Counted from the first letter of the stretch, positions 1-7,164 are shown. The stretch: DNA of 9,159 nt from an uncultured euryarchaeote (GCA_937876055.1 CALEIW010000214.1:1-9159); one strand, 5' to 3'. Made by a program: numbers and translations. The notes: generated by a model not told the origin, from the sequence alone.

Positions 1-72
1 GTATAATTAGGTATTTTGAGATAGTTAAAAATTGTAATTGTGTTGCAGTAATACGTTTTATGGTTAGCAGCA

Positions 73-117
73 TTAACGCTTAACTAACGCTTTACTAATG
101 CGTTAACAATGCGTTAA
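73..117. repeat. 45-bp dyad of four 11-bp-spaced TAACGC half-sites
   Basis: TTAACGC at 73-79 and CTAACGC at 84-90 face GCGTTAA at 100-106 and 111-117. The two forward half-sites start 11 bp apart, as do the two reverse ones. The whole arrangement is symmetric about position 95: 73-79 pairs with 111-117, and 85-90 pairs with 100-105, leaving a 5-by-5 internal loop and a 9-base centre. The same stretch also reads as four imperfect 11-bp tandem units from 73 to 116, and AATGCGTTAAC is perfectly duplicated at 97-107 and 108-118. One-helical-turn spacing with dyad symmetry suggests a cooperatively bound protein site, or a foldable RNA if it is transcribed. The repeats are seen directly; the function is inferred and no regulator is identified. 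Confidence 0.7.
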
Positions 118-138
118 CAGGCAAATTAACGCTTTTTT
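111..138 (+). terminator. Candidate hairpin plus T6 terminator
   Basis: GCGTTAA (111-117) and TTAACGC (126-132) form a perfect 7-bp stem around an 8-base loop, followed directly by six T residues (133-138). On the plus strand this matches the form of an intrinsic terminator; archaeal RNA polymerase is known to stop at T-tracts, with or without a hairpin. It could end a transcript entering from left of the window. Its left arm is also the outermost half-site of the 73-117 dyad, so the two structures could not form together. No gene ending in 1-110 is visible, so what it would terminate is unknown. Confidence 0.45.
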
Positions 139-150
139 GAGCCCAGATAA

Positions 151-188
151 GACTCTATTTGACTCAACTTAACCCCTATTTGGTTGAG
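151..188. promoter_or_regulatory. Short direct and inverted repeats upstream of mvaA
   Basis: CTATTTG occurs at 155-161 and again at 176-182, 21 bp or two helical turns apart. GACTC occurs at 151-155 and 161-165. CTCAAC at 163-168 is the inverse of GTTGAG at 183-188. These lie 110-150 bp before the HMG-CoA reductase start, where transcription control could act. The repeats are short enough to be chance. I could not pick out a convincing archaeal BRE/TATA pair in 1-298. Confidence 0.25.
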
Positions 189-263
189 ATTATCGGTATT
201 CTTGGCTTAGTACTCATCAGAGCCTCAAGTAGGCATTTTCGGATTAATCACCACGAAGTGCTT

Positions 264-279
264 AGAACCGGAAGGTTCT
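264..279 (+). promoter_or_regulatory. GNRA-capped hairpin in the probable mvaA leader
   Basis: AGAACC (264-269) pairs perfectly with GGTTCT (274-279) around the four bases GGAA, which fit the stable GNRA tetraloop pattern. It ends 19 bases before the HMG-CoA reductase ATG and just before the ribosome binding region. If it lies within the transcript it could shape initiation of translation. The structure is seen in the sequence; transcription of this segment and any role are inferred. Confidence 0.4.
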
Positions 280-289
280 CGCGAGGTTT

Positions 290-294
290 GGTGA
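290..294 (+). promoter_or_regulatory. Ribosome binding site of mvaA
   Basis: GGTGA lies four bases before the ATG at 299 and complements the 3' end of 16S rRNA. A second partial match, GAGGT at 283-287, is 11 bases from the ATG and less well placed. This supports the ATG at 299 as the start. Confidence 0.55.
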
Positions 295-298
295 AACA

Positions 299-1594
299 AT
301 GCCTGTTGACAACAGCCGATTGAGTGGATTCTACAAACTATCAGTTCCAGAACGAAGAGCCATGCTCGCAGAGCTTGCTGGCCTCAATGATGAACAAGTC
401 CAGGCTTGGGCGGATGCTGAACTAGACGAAGGTACAGCTGACAGAATGATTGAGAATGTAATTGGCAGATACTCACTACCCATCGGTGTTGCAACCAACT
501 TCATTATCGACGGAGATCACTATGTTATTCCATTTGTCGTCGAAGAAGCTAGCGTTGTTGCAGCCGCATCAAACATGGCTAAGAGATGTCAGAAGAATGG
601 TGGCTTCGTCTCGAACAATACAGACCCGGTTATGATTGGGCAAATTCAGGTAGTTGGCTGTGAAGATCCAGAGGCTTCTCGAGATGCTATTCTTGCTGCT
701 AAAGATGAATTGATAGAATCCTGTAACGAGGTCGACCCAATTTTAGTCAAATTTGGTGGCGGATGTAGGGATGTTGAAGCAAGAATAATCGATACTGATT
801 CAGGTCCGATGATTATCGTTCACATTCTGGTAGATTGTCGAGATGCAATGGGGGCAAATGCAGTCAATACAATGGCAGAAACTATTGCTCCAAGAGTAGA
901 GAGCATCTCCGGAGGAACTGTGATTCTTCGAATAATTAGCAATCTAGCAGTTCATAGGTTGGCAAGAGTCAGTGCTACATTTACTCCAGAAGAGATGTCC
1001 GATACCGGTGACGACCCCGCTAGAGGTGCAGAAGTTATTGACGGTGTCTTACAAGCCTACCATTTCGCGGCAGCAGATCCATTCCGTGCAACTACTCACA
1101 ACAAGGGGATAATGAATGCAATTTCGCCTATTGCAATTGCCTGCGGACAAGACTGGAGAGCTGTAGAATCCGGCGCTCACTCGTACGCATCACATGAGCG
1201 CCGATATGGTTCAATGACTCATTGGGAAAGGGACGCAGATGGAAATCTAGTCGGTTCTATTGAGATTCCAATGGCTGTTGGATTAGTTGGAGGGGCGATT
1301 ACAATCCACCCAGGAGCCCAAGCAAATGTAGCACTCCTAGGAATCAACTCCGCGGACGATCTAGCGAAGGTGATGGCCGCTGCAGGTCTAGCACAGAATC
1401 TCGGTGCCCTTCGAGCCCTTGCAACAGTTGGCATACAGGCGGGTCACATGAAACTGCACTTGCGCAATATGATTGCCAGCGCAGGCGCCTCCTCAGATGA
1501 AATCGAGCCTGTGGCTGCTATCGTTCGGGAAAGCGGCGAAAGAATCACCATGGCAGCGGTTGAATCTGCATTGCAACAGGTTCGTGGCGAGTAA
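299..1594 (+). CDS. mvaA: Hydroxymethylglutaryl-CoA reductase, class II
   Basis: Reduces HMG-CoA to mevalonate with NAD(P)H, the committed step of the mevalonate route to archaeal isoprenoid lipids; a soluble cytoplasmic enzyme. The 431 residues match the length and layout of the Pseudomonas mevalonii enzyme and lack the membrane anchor of class I. Residues equivalent to the catalytic set are present: Glu83 (in E-E-A-S), Lys269 (in T-H-N-K-G), Asp285 (in Q-D-W-R-A-V-E) and His383 (in A-G-H-M-K-L-H). The cofactor motif D-A-M-G-A-N is at 182-187, and G-G-G-C-R-D at 153-158. In bacteria with mevalonate catabolism this class is degradative; in archaea the expected role is biosynthetic. Class II forms in Thermoplasmatales and Archaeoglobus have been attributed to lateral transfer. 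The position after the catalytic Glu is Ala, where I recall Pro in the Pseudomonas enzyme. It stops directly against convergent scpB. Identity is very secure; the direction in vivo is inferred. Confidence 0.96.
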   Translation: MPVDNSRLSGFYKLSVPERRAMLAELAGLNDEQVQAWADAELDEGTADRMIENVIGRYSLPIGVATNFIIDGDHYVIPFVVEEASVVAAASNMAKRCQKNGGFVSNNTDPVMIGQIQVVGCEDPEASRDAILAAKDELIESCNEVDPILVKFGGGCRDVEARIIDTDSGPMIIVHILVDCRDAMGANAVNTMAETIAPRVESISGGTVILRIISNLAVHRLARVSATFTPEEMSDTGDDPARGAEVIDGVLQAYHFAAADPFRATTHNKGIMNAISPIAIACGQDWRAVESGAHSYASHERRYGSMTHWERDADGNLVGSIEIPMAVGLVGGAITIHPGAQANVALLGINSADDLAKVMAAAGLAQNLGALRALATVGIQAGHMKLHLRNMIASAGASSDEIEPVAAIVRESGERITMAAVESALQQVRGE

Positions 1595-1605
1595 TCACTC
1601 GTCGC
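1584..1605. terminator. Stem-loop spanning the mvaA/scpB stop codons
   Basis: Bases 1588-1592 (CGAGT) pair perfectly with 1597-1601 (ACTCG) around the loop AATC. In the plus-strand RNA the stem extends to 1584/1605 with two G-U pairs. GGCGA (1586-1590) and TCGCC (1602-1606) form an alternative perfect 5-bp pairing. Both stop codons lie in the apical part, so transcripts of either gene could fold here. No T-tract follows on either strand, so it is not a typical intrinsic terminator; it may stabilise 3' ends or have no function. Confidence 0.35.
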
Positions 1606-2227
1606 CTTGAGCCGCTTCCATCGCTAGCGCCTCTTCGGATGGTGCTTCAGAGAACTCTTCGATAGTCATCTGTTCATCAGAAAGTGAAGCGGCTAACTGT
1701 GCACTGGTAAGTCCAGCCTTTCCAGCTTCTGCCCTAAACCACTCTCTTACCTTCTGGTATTCAACTTCAGGACAACCGAAGTATTCTGCAAATCTACGAG
1801 TTGTGGTTAATCTCCTAGTCAATCCATCCCTGCGTCTATCGATGAATCCCAATCCGGCTAATTCCCTGACCCTGTCGTAAGCCTTGGGCCCAATCATATC
1901 GACAAGTTGCGCTTGCTTCATCGGTTGATGGTAAGCGATTAGTGCGGCCGCTGGTAGCAATCTTGCTGGAACATCCGGCCTAACCGACTTTGGAAGATGA
2001 GAGGAAAGTGTAGGTCTAACTTCGAAAATCCATCGGCCCGCTACTTCGGTTAATTGCAAAGCAGAATCTCTACGGCGCTTGATTGTAGCACGCAGGTTCT
2101 CCAAAGCGCCGGAAACCTCTGAACGAGTTTTACCGGTCTGCTCAATTAGTTCCTCTACCGTCATCGAGCGACCGGCACTGAAAAGAATCGCTTCAAGAAT
2201 AGTCGATAATTCGACAGAATCAGACAT
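1595..2227 (-). CDS. scpB: Segregation and condensation protein B
   Basis: Accessory subunit of the SMC-ScpA-ScpB condensin; ScpB dimers bind the central part of the kleisin ScpA and help load or regulate SMC on DNA. The 210 residues give two winged-helix domains. The first starts with the typical E-A-I-L-F-S-A-G-R near residues 12-20 and continues to about 80. The second contains L-I-A-Y-H-Q-P-M near 96-103, the family hallmark, and ends in T-T-T-R-R-F-A-E-Y-F-G near 141-151. A 60-residue C-terminal segment rich in Glu and Ala follows. The ATG overlaps the scpA stop by 8 bp and has a strong Shine-Dalgarno site, so the start is secure. It is the last gene of the smc operon and ends immediately against convergent mvaA with no space between stops. 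Confidence 0.93.
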   Translation of the reverse strand: MSDSVELSTILEAILFSAGRSMTVEELIEQTGKTRSEVSGALENLRATIKRRRDSALQLTEVAGRWIFEVRPTLSSHLPKSVRPDVPARLLPAAALIAYHQPMKQAQLVDMIGPKAYDRVRELAGLGFIDRRRDGLTRRLTTTRRFAEYFGCPEVEYQKVREWFRAEAGKAGLTSAQLAASLSDEQMTIEEFSEAPSEEALAMEAAQGDE

Positions 2228-3227
2228 CGATTTCCACCTCCATCTCAGGTTTCGGGTTAATCTTCTCTGTTAGCACATCAAAATCATTGTGATCGGGGTG
2301 CAAATCTTTGATGGAAATCAAACCATCACGGCCTGATTTCTGAGTTAAGTCTGCATAACCTCTGTGAGTTAGGAATAGTGCTGAGACCAAGGCAGTAACC
2401 TGTGCTTCCGCCTCCGCTTCATCAAACTCCAACCCGCCTTCCACCGATTTGTCTCTAAGGTAGGTTGCAATATCCTTCAGGTCGACCGCCATATCACCTT
2501 CGTCAGATCTATCTCGAAGGGCATTCCAAGTTCGTCGGAGATCTGCTTCCAAATCTTCGATGTGAAGGCTACCGGAGAATCTAGCCCTTGCCTTTGCATG
2601 AGCTTCTCTCCTCTCCTTGGCGATTTCCTCTCTGAGTTTCAAATCCTCTGAGATTTGTTTAGCACTCTGTAATCCCATTAGTAATTCCCCAAGAGTTACA
2701 GGGCGGCTTTCCTCTCGATGAATTCTGCCTTCGAACATCGAAGGAAGTACATTGTCCGCCGCACCTGTCATAACTCCTACAGAGAAGTTGTAATCATCTT
2801 CAGTGAATTCTGTCTCCCAGCCACCTACATCAAAGTCTAGGAATTCTTCTTCGAGTTCATCCCATGCTCGATCTTGTCTCTCGATAAGTGTGGATGATTG
2901 ACCTCTTAGAATCTGCCAAGCCATTCGGATAAGTCGACCACAGGTTGGTAAGTCGATATTGTCAGCAGTTTTGATTCGCTGCTCAAACATCTCTAGGAAA
3001 CTTGTAAGGTCTACATCCCAAGGGTCTAGGTCCTTAGATCTGAATAATTGGAATACCAAAGCGACCGAACGGTCGAATGGGTCGATTAGAAATTGATGTT
3101 CTGCCTCTTCTAGAGTTGCTAACTCGACCAATCTGTCTAGATAACGACTGGTTTCGAGGTCCTCTTCGCCTTGCAGTAGTCGCGCGACGATATCGTCCCT
3201 CATAGCAGTGGCATCGAAGACTGTCAT
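2220..3227 (-). CDS. scpA: Segregation and condensation protein A (kleisin)
   Basis: Kleisin subunit of prokaryotic condensin: its N-terminal domain binds the SMC neck, its C-terminal winged helix binds the opposite SMC head cap, and the middle recruits ScpB. The 335 residues include the canonical ScpA opening F-D-R-S-V-A-L-V-F-Q-L-F at 51-62, followed by D-P-W-D-V-D-L near 68-74. The C-terminal winged helix is around 270-310 (V-S-A-L-F-L-T-H-R-G-Y-A-D-L). It is longer than the roughly 230-270 residues usual for bacterial ScpA: there are about 50 extra residues before the kleisin motif and an acidic linker near 120-150. The ATG overlaps the smc stop (ATGA, 4 bp), and GGAGA at 3235-3239 sits seven bases upstream. 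These overlaps imply translational coupling and matched production of the three subunits. Identification is confident from motifs and operon position. Confidence 0.92.
   Translation of the reverse strand: MTVFDATAMRDDIVARLLQGEEDLETSRYLDRLVELATLEEAEHQFLIDPFDRSVALVFQLFRSKDLDPWDVDLTSFLEMFEQRIKTADNIDLPTCGRLIRMAWQILRGQSSTLIERQDRAWDELEEEFLDFDVGGWETEFTEDDYNFSVGVMTGAADNVLPSMFEGRIHREESRPVTLGELLMGLQSAKQISEDLKLREEIAKERREAHAKARARFSGSLHIEDLEADLRRTWNALRDRSDEGDMAVDLKDIATYLRDKSVEGGLEFDEAEAEAQVTALVSALFLTHRGYADLTQKSGRDGLISIKDLHPDHNDFDVLTEKINPKPEMEVEIDV
2235..2241 (-). promoter_or_regulatory. Ribosome binding site of scpB
   Basis: On the minus strand GGAGGTG lies seven bases before the scpB ATG at 2227, inside the last codons of scpA. 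It is the best Shine-Dalgarno match in the window. It indicates that scpB can be initiated independently as well as by coupling to scpA termination. Confidence 0.75.
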
Positions 3228-6200
3228 TCTTCTCTCTCCAACTCCTGCTCGACAACCGCCTCACTGTCAATCTCTTCTTCGTCATCTTCGGAAGCAGGTA
3301 TTGCCGCTTCCTTCTCTGCGATATCTTCGCTCCACTCATCAGTTCTTTCCTTCAGCGAGGAGATTGTTGATTCGTTAGATTCCACGTTATCTTCTTCGGC
3401 ATCCTCGGATACTTCGACCCCTGCCCTATCTGCAAGACCACCAAGACTCAACGGACGATCCATTGGTTCAGGCACCTTTGGCATAGTCTCGGTACTCGGT
3501 AAATCAGTCATACCTTCCTTCGCACTTTGTGCTTCCTTCAGAGCCTCTTGCTCCGCCTCAAATTCTTCTCCAAGTTCTATTGCTGCAGCTCTGTCAAAGT
3601 CTGCAATTCGGCGGCTGCGGCCGTCTCCGGCGTGAGTAATTCCAATGTGATGGTCAGCAAGGGTTAGGCTGACCTTCCTTAGTGTCACCATGATGAATTG
3701 AGCGTGGGTGCTGCGAATTCTACACAGTGTAGCAATTCGCTCAGCGTTGAATGGATCTAGATTTTGGTCGACCTCGTCAAAGTAGTAGAATGGGCTTGGT
3801 TCGTAATCCTGGATTGCGAAAACAAAAGCAAGGGCTGCCATCGATTTCTCTCCGCCGGAGAGGAAACTTCTGCGAGTCCTCTTGCTCTTTCCTGGTGGAA
3901 TACAAGCCATCCTGAGCCCACCCTCAAACGGATTTTTGGTATTCTCAAGTTGTAATTCGCCCTCACCACCGGGCTGTAGCAGTCTGTAGGCTCGAGTGAA
4001 GTTCTTGTTGACTTCGTTGAAGACTGCTAGAAGTCTTGTCTTTCTCTCTTCTTCGAGTTGTTCTGCAAGGCTGACAAGCATAGCGTGTCGTTCCTTGCAG
4101 AGCTTTCCATCGGCGACGAGTCCAGCGATTCTCTCTACGGTTATGTCGTAGTCTTCTATCGCTAGCATATTCACGTCGCCGAGTTGGCCGAGGCGGCGAT
4201 CTAGGCCCTGCACCCCCTTCTCCGCCTCGGCCACTGTTGGCAATTGAATATCTAAATCAGGAATCTCAATTTGACTTTCAGCCAACTCTTCCTGTAACTC
4301 GGCCAATGTCTCTTGTTTGTTCCTTATGCTCTCGACGAGACCTTCCAATCTCGATTTGATTGTTTCACGCTGAGTCTGCATCTGGTCTATGTGAGCACGA
4401 AGGCTGGCGCGTTCGTCGACAATCTCATCCCTACGCTCGCTGAGAACCTGGTGTTCTTCGTTAAACTGTGAAGCTTGTAATTTGAGATCTTTCAGAGTCT
4501 CCTCTGCCTTATCGATTAATGTTTGAAGACTCTGAATCGTGCTTGTGGCTTCTGTAATAATTTCGTTTTGTCTCTCGACGGATCTAGTTAGATCGTTCTT
4601 TCTATCCTCTAGAACCTTGAGTTTCTCGCCACCGGTCAAAATATCTGACTCGGCTCTCAACTTCGTACGCTCAGCCTCAGTCCGTGTATCCTGAGCGCTT
4701 CGAAGGATTTGTGAAAGATGATCTGGAGTATGATTTTGTAATGCCTCCGCTGCTGTTCGACGAGCCTCGAGAGCGGCTCCGTGTTCCCTTTCAGCCTCAG
4801 CAGCGGCCTCAATCGCTTGTTGGCTAGCGGCCTCCAATCTGTCATGTTCATTACGAGCATCGACAACCTTCTTGGAGATGTCATCTACTTGCTTTTGTGC
4901 AATCTTAACATCGGCTTTCCAATTCCTCACCTTTACAGAGTGGTCACTATCATCGAGTCCGTGAATTTGGTTTCGGATATCGTTCATATTGTCGCGGATT
5001 TCTTTCAGAGCAGCCTCTACTGTTGAATATCTGAGATTGGCTCTGTTTACTGCGGATTCAAGTTTCTCCATACCAGCGCCAGCGGCTCCGGCGCCACCGA
5101 ATGACGGTCGGGAACCCTTTGCCGAAGAACCACCTGTCATCGCACCAGTCGCTTCGACTATCGAGCCGTCAAGAGTAACCATCCTAACGCCGCCCATGTT
5201 GCGGCGGGCCACATCCATGGACTGAACAATCAACGTGTTTCTACAGGCGAAGCGTACAGCGGTTTCGATTTCTTCATCATAATCCAATAAGTCATGAGCG
5301 AATCCAATAATTCCAGGATTTCTGGCGACCATTAGGGCTCTACCCTGAGCGCGAGACGCACTGATTTTGTTTAGCGGGAGGAATGTTGCTCTACCACCGC
5401 CATTTGCACCAAGCCACTTGATACAACTTGCGGCTACCTCATCATCGCTGACAACAATTGAATTCATACCTCCGCCGAGTGCGAAGGCTAGTGCCTCCTC
5501 ATGTGAATCATCCTTTGGCGAGGTTAATTCTCCGAGTGAACCGAGTATTCCCTTGATCTCTCCTCTCTCTCGGAGTTTGGATAATGCACGCAGAGTTACC
5601 GCAGAACCTGGTTTCGAGGCTCTTGCCTCCTGTGCGGCACGAGCTCGGTCAAGTGACCTATTGGCGCCTCTCAATTGCTCCTCTGCACTATCGCGATCAC
5701 CGCGTAGTGCAGCCTCTTGTTTCTGTAATTGTGTTAATTTAACAGCCAATGATTCTCTATCCTCAACCGGCTTTTCTTCTTGTAGATCTTCGCCGGTTAA
5801 TTCGAGGTCATCTCGTTCAAGTGATACGACCTCGTATTGTTCCTCTAAATCTGCCAAATTATCAGAGGCTATTCTTGCTGCTTGCTCAGCCCTATCAGAT
5901 TCTAGTCTGGCTTCAGCCATTTTGCCGTGAGCCTTGGATAGTTCTTCATTTGCCAATCCTAAGGCTCGATTCAGATCTCGAGAGTGCTTGTCGCCGGATT
6001 CTATTGCTTTACGAGCCTCTGACTCGTCTCTTTCGGCGGCATCAAGAGCATTGTCAGCATCAATCACAGATTGTTTAGCCGCCTCTATCTCCTCAACCAA
6101 CTGTGAAATTGCCGCTTCGGCTGATTCCAAGTCGGATTGGAAAAACTCGATTTCGCCAACCGCGTCTTCTGAAGCCCGCTTTTGATCACCGATTCTGTCA

Positions 6201-7153
6201 CGGCTGGTCTCGACTTCAATCTCCAAGGTTCGAATCTCATCCATGACTGCCTTGGATTCTCCAGTCGCCATGTCATCGAGTTCACGAGAGACGTTGACTA
6301 ACTCTTCTTCAAGTTGCAAAAGACGTGATTCGTTACTTCTTACGCTTTCACGAACCTTGTTACTTTTTTCTTGATACTTTTCATGATCTTCGTTCAGCAT
6401 ACGAATCTCGTCGACTCGATTGCGATACTTGGCCTGAGCCAAGATGATTCTAGCTTGATCTAACTGTTCCTTGAGATCGCGATATTTGAGAGCCTGTTCT
6501 CTCTCTTTTTCCAATTTCTTCAGGCGAGCCTTTTGGTCCGACTCAAATAATTCGATAGTCTCGATATCGTTTTCAACCACTTTGCGTTGATTATTGGCCG
6601 AGCGGATTTCGGAATCATATGCAGTTACCCCAGCAACCTCTTCCAAAACACCTCTTCTCTTCCAATCAGTCATTGTAGCGAGATTGGTTACATCTCCCTG
6701 TAGGACAATATTGTATCCATCACCGTGTAGTCCGGCCTCGGCAAGAGTTCTCCTCATCTCTGTTGCAGTAACACTTCTTTCACCGATTCTGTAGGATGAA
6801 ACCGGTTGGTTCTTTCTGCTCAAGCGGACGGCCCTTGTGAATGCAACTTCATCCTCAGCGATTCGAAGTCTTCGTCGCCCTCCTAATTCGGGTTTGTTCG
6901 CGAAAACCAGTGTTACCGACATATGGCGAGCAGGTTTTCCACGCTTTCCACCATTGAATATCAAGTCAGCAACGTTGTCTGCTCGCATTACTTTTGTCGA
7001 ACGAGTGCCGAGTACGAATTGAATTGCGTCACCCGAATTTGACTTTCCGGACCCATTTGGACCGGTTATTGCGGTAAATCCCTCATCGAATGGGATGGTC
7101 ATTTCACCAGCAAAAGACTTGAAGTTCTCTACTTCTATTCTCAGTAAGTGCAT
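3224..7153 (-). CDS. smc: Chromosome segregation ATPase SMC
   Basis: Core ATPase of condensin; dimerises by the hinge, binds and extrudes or tethers DNA, and drives chromosome compaction and segregation in the nucleoid. The order of parts is complete. The N-terminal head has Walker A G-P-N-G-S-G-K-S at 31-38. The first coiled-coil arm is about 180-510. The hinge is about 525-675, opening with G-I-L-G-S-L-G-E-L and containing G-R-A-T-F-L-P-L and V-T-L-D-G. A Gly/Ala-rich stretch at about 674-694 precedes the second arm, which runs to about 990. The C-terminal head has G-D-V-N at 992-995, the signature L-S-G-G-E-K-S at 1098-1104 and Walker B F-Y-Y-F-D-E at 1122-1127. At 1309 residues it exceeds the usual 1150-1200. 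The excess is mainly a tail after residue 1184 whose last 66 residues contain 28 Asp/Glu against 4 Lys/Arg. The start gives the canonical opening R-I-E-V-E-N-F-K-S-F and has a Shine-Dalgarno site. It is the first gene of the operon with scpA and scpB. Confidence 0.97.
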   Translation of the reverse strand: MHLLRIEVENFKSFAGEMTIPFDEGFTAITGPNGSGKSNSGDAIQFVLGTRSTKVMRADNVADLIFNGGKRGKPARHMSVTLVFANKPELGGRRRLRIAEDEVAFTRAVRLSRKNQPVSSYRIGERSVTATEMRRTLAEAGLHGDGYNIVLQGDVTNLATMTDWKRRGVLEEVAGVTAYDSEIRSANNQRKVVENDIETIELFESDQKARLKKLEKEREQALKYRDLKEQLDQARIILAQAKYRNRVDEIRMLNEDHEKYQEKSNKVRESVRSNESRLLQLEEELVNVSRELDDMATGESKAVMDEIRTLEIEVETSRDRIGDQKRASEDAVGEIEFFQSDLESAEAAISQLVEEIEAAKQSVIDADNALDAAERDESEARKAIESGDKHSRDLNRALGLANEELSKAHGKMAEARLESDRAEQAARIASDNLADLEEQYEVVSLERDDLELTGEDLQEEKPVEDRESLAVKLTQLQKQEAALRGDRDSAEEQLRGANRSLDRARAAQEARASKPGSAVTLRALSKLRERGEIKGILGSLGELTSPKDDSHEEALAFALGGGMNSIVVSDDEVAASCIKWLGANGGGRATFLPLNKISASRAQGRALMVARNPGIIGFAHDLLDYDEEIETAVRFACRNTLIVQSMDVARRNMGGVRMVTLDGSIVEATGAMTGGSSAKGSRPSFGGAGAAGAGMEKLESAVNRANLRYSTVEAALKEIRDNMNDIRNQIHGLDDSDHSVKVRNWKADVKIAQKQVDDISKKVVDARNEHDRLEAASQQAIEAAAEAEREHGAALEARRTAAEALQNHTPDHLSQILRSAQDTRTEAERTKLRAESDILTGGEKLKVLEDRKNDLTRSVERQNEIITEATSTIQSLQTLIDKAEETLKDLKLQASQFNEEHQVLSERRDEIVDERASLRAHIDQMQTQRETIKSRLEGLVESIRNKQETLAELQEELAESQIEIPDLDIQLPTVAEAEKGVQGLDRRLGQLGDVNMLAIEDYDITVERIAGLVADGKLCKERHAMLVSLAEQLEEERKTRLLAVFNEVNKNFTRAYRLLQPGGEGELQLENTKNPFEGGLRMACIPPGKSKRTRRSFLSGGEKSMAALAFVFAIQDYEPSPFYYFDEVDQNLDPFNAERIATLCRIRSTHAQFIMVTLRKVSLTLADHHIGITHAGDGRSRRIADFDRAAAIELGEEFEAEQEALKEAQSAKEGMTDLPSTETMPKVPEPMDRPLSLGGLADRAGVEVSEDAEEDNVESNESTISSLKERTDEWSEDIAEKEAAIPASEDDEEEIDSEAVVEQELEREE
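3235..3239 (-). promoter_or_regulatory. Ribosome binding site of scpA
   Basis: GGAGA on the minus strand is seven bases before the scpA ATG at 3227, within the final codons of smc. Together with the ATGA stop-start overlap it fixes the scpA start. Confidence 0.6.
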
Positions 7154-7157
7154 CCCA

Positions 7158-7163
7158 TCACCT
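7158..7163 (-). promoter_or_regulatory. Ribosome binding site of smc
   Basis: AGGTGA on the minus strand ends four bases before the smc ATG at 7153. A Shine-Dalgarno match here argues that the smc message has at least a short leader. No nearby in-frame alternative start is seen upstream. Confidence 0.6.
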
Positions 7164-7164
7164 A

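Noticed and set aside
2..7. TATAAT as a bacterial -10 box
   Set aside because: No matching -35 element at suitable spacing is visible and the organism appears archaeal; a single AT-rich hexamer in AT-rich DNA is weak evidence.
73..118. Short repeats considered as a CRISPR array
   Set aside because: Units are only 11 bp, contiguous and palindromic in layout, with no unique spacers and no cas genes nearby.
5367..5930. Plus-strand open frame of 187 codons opposite smc
   Set aside because: It is Ser-rich low complexity, as expected from the antisense of Glu-rich coiled-coil codons, and lies wholly inside an unmistakable smc gene with no family match.
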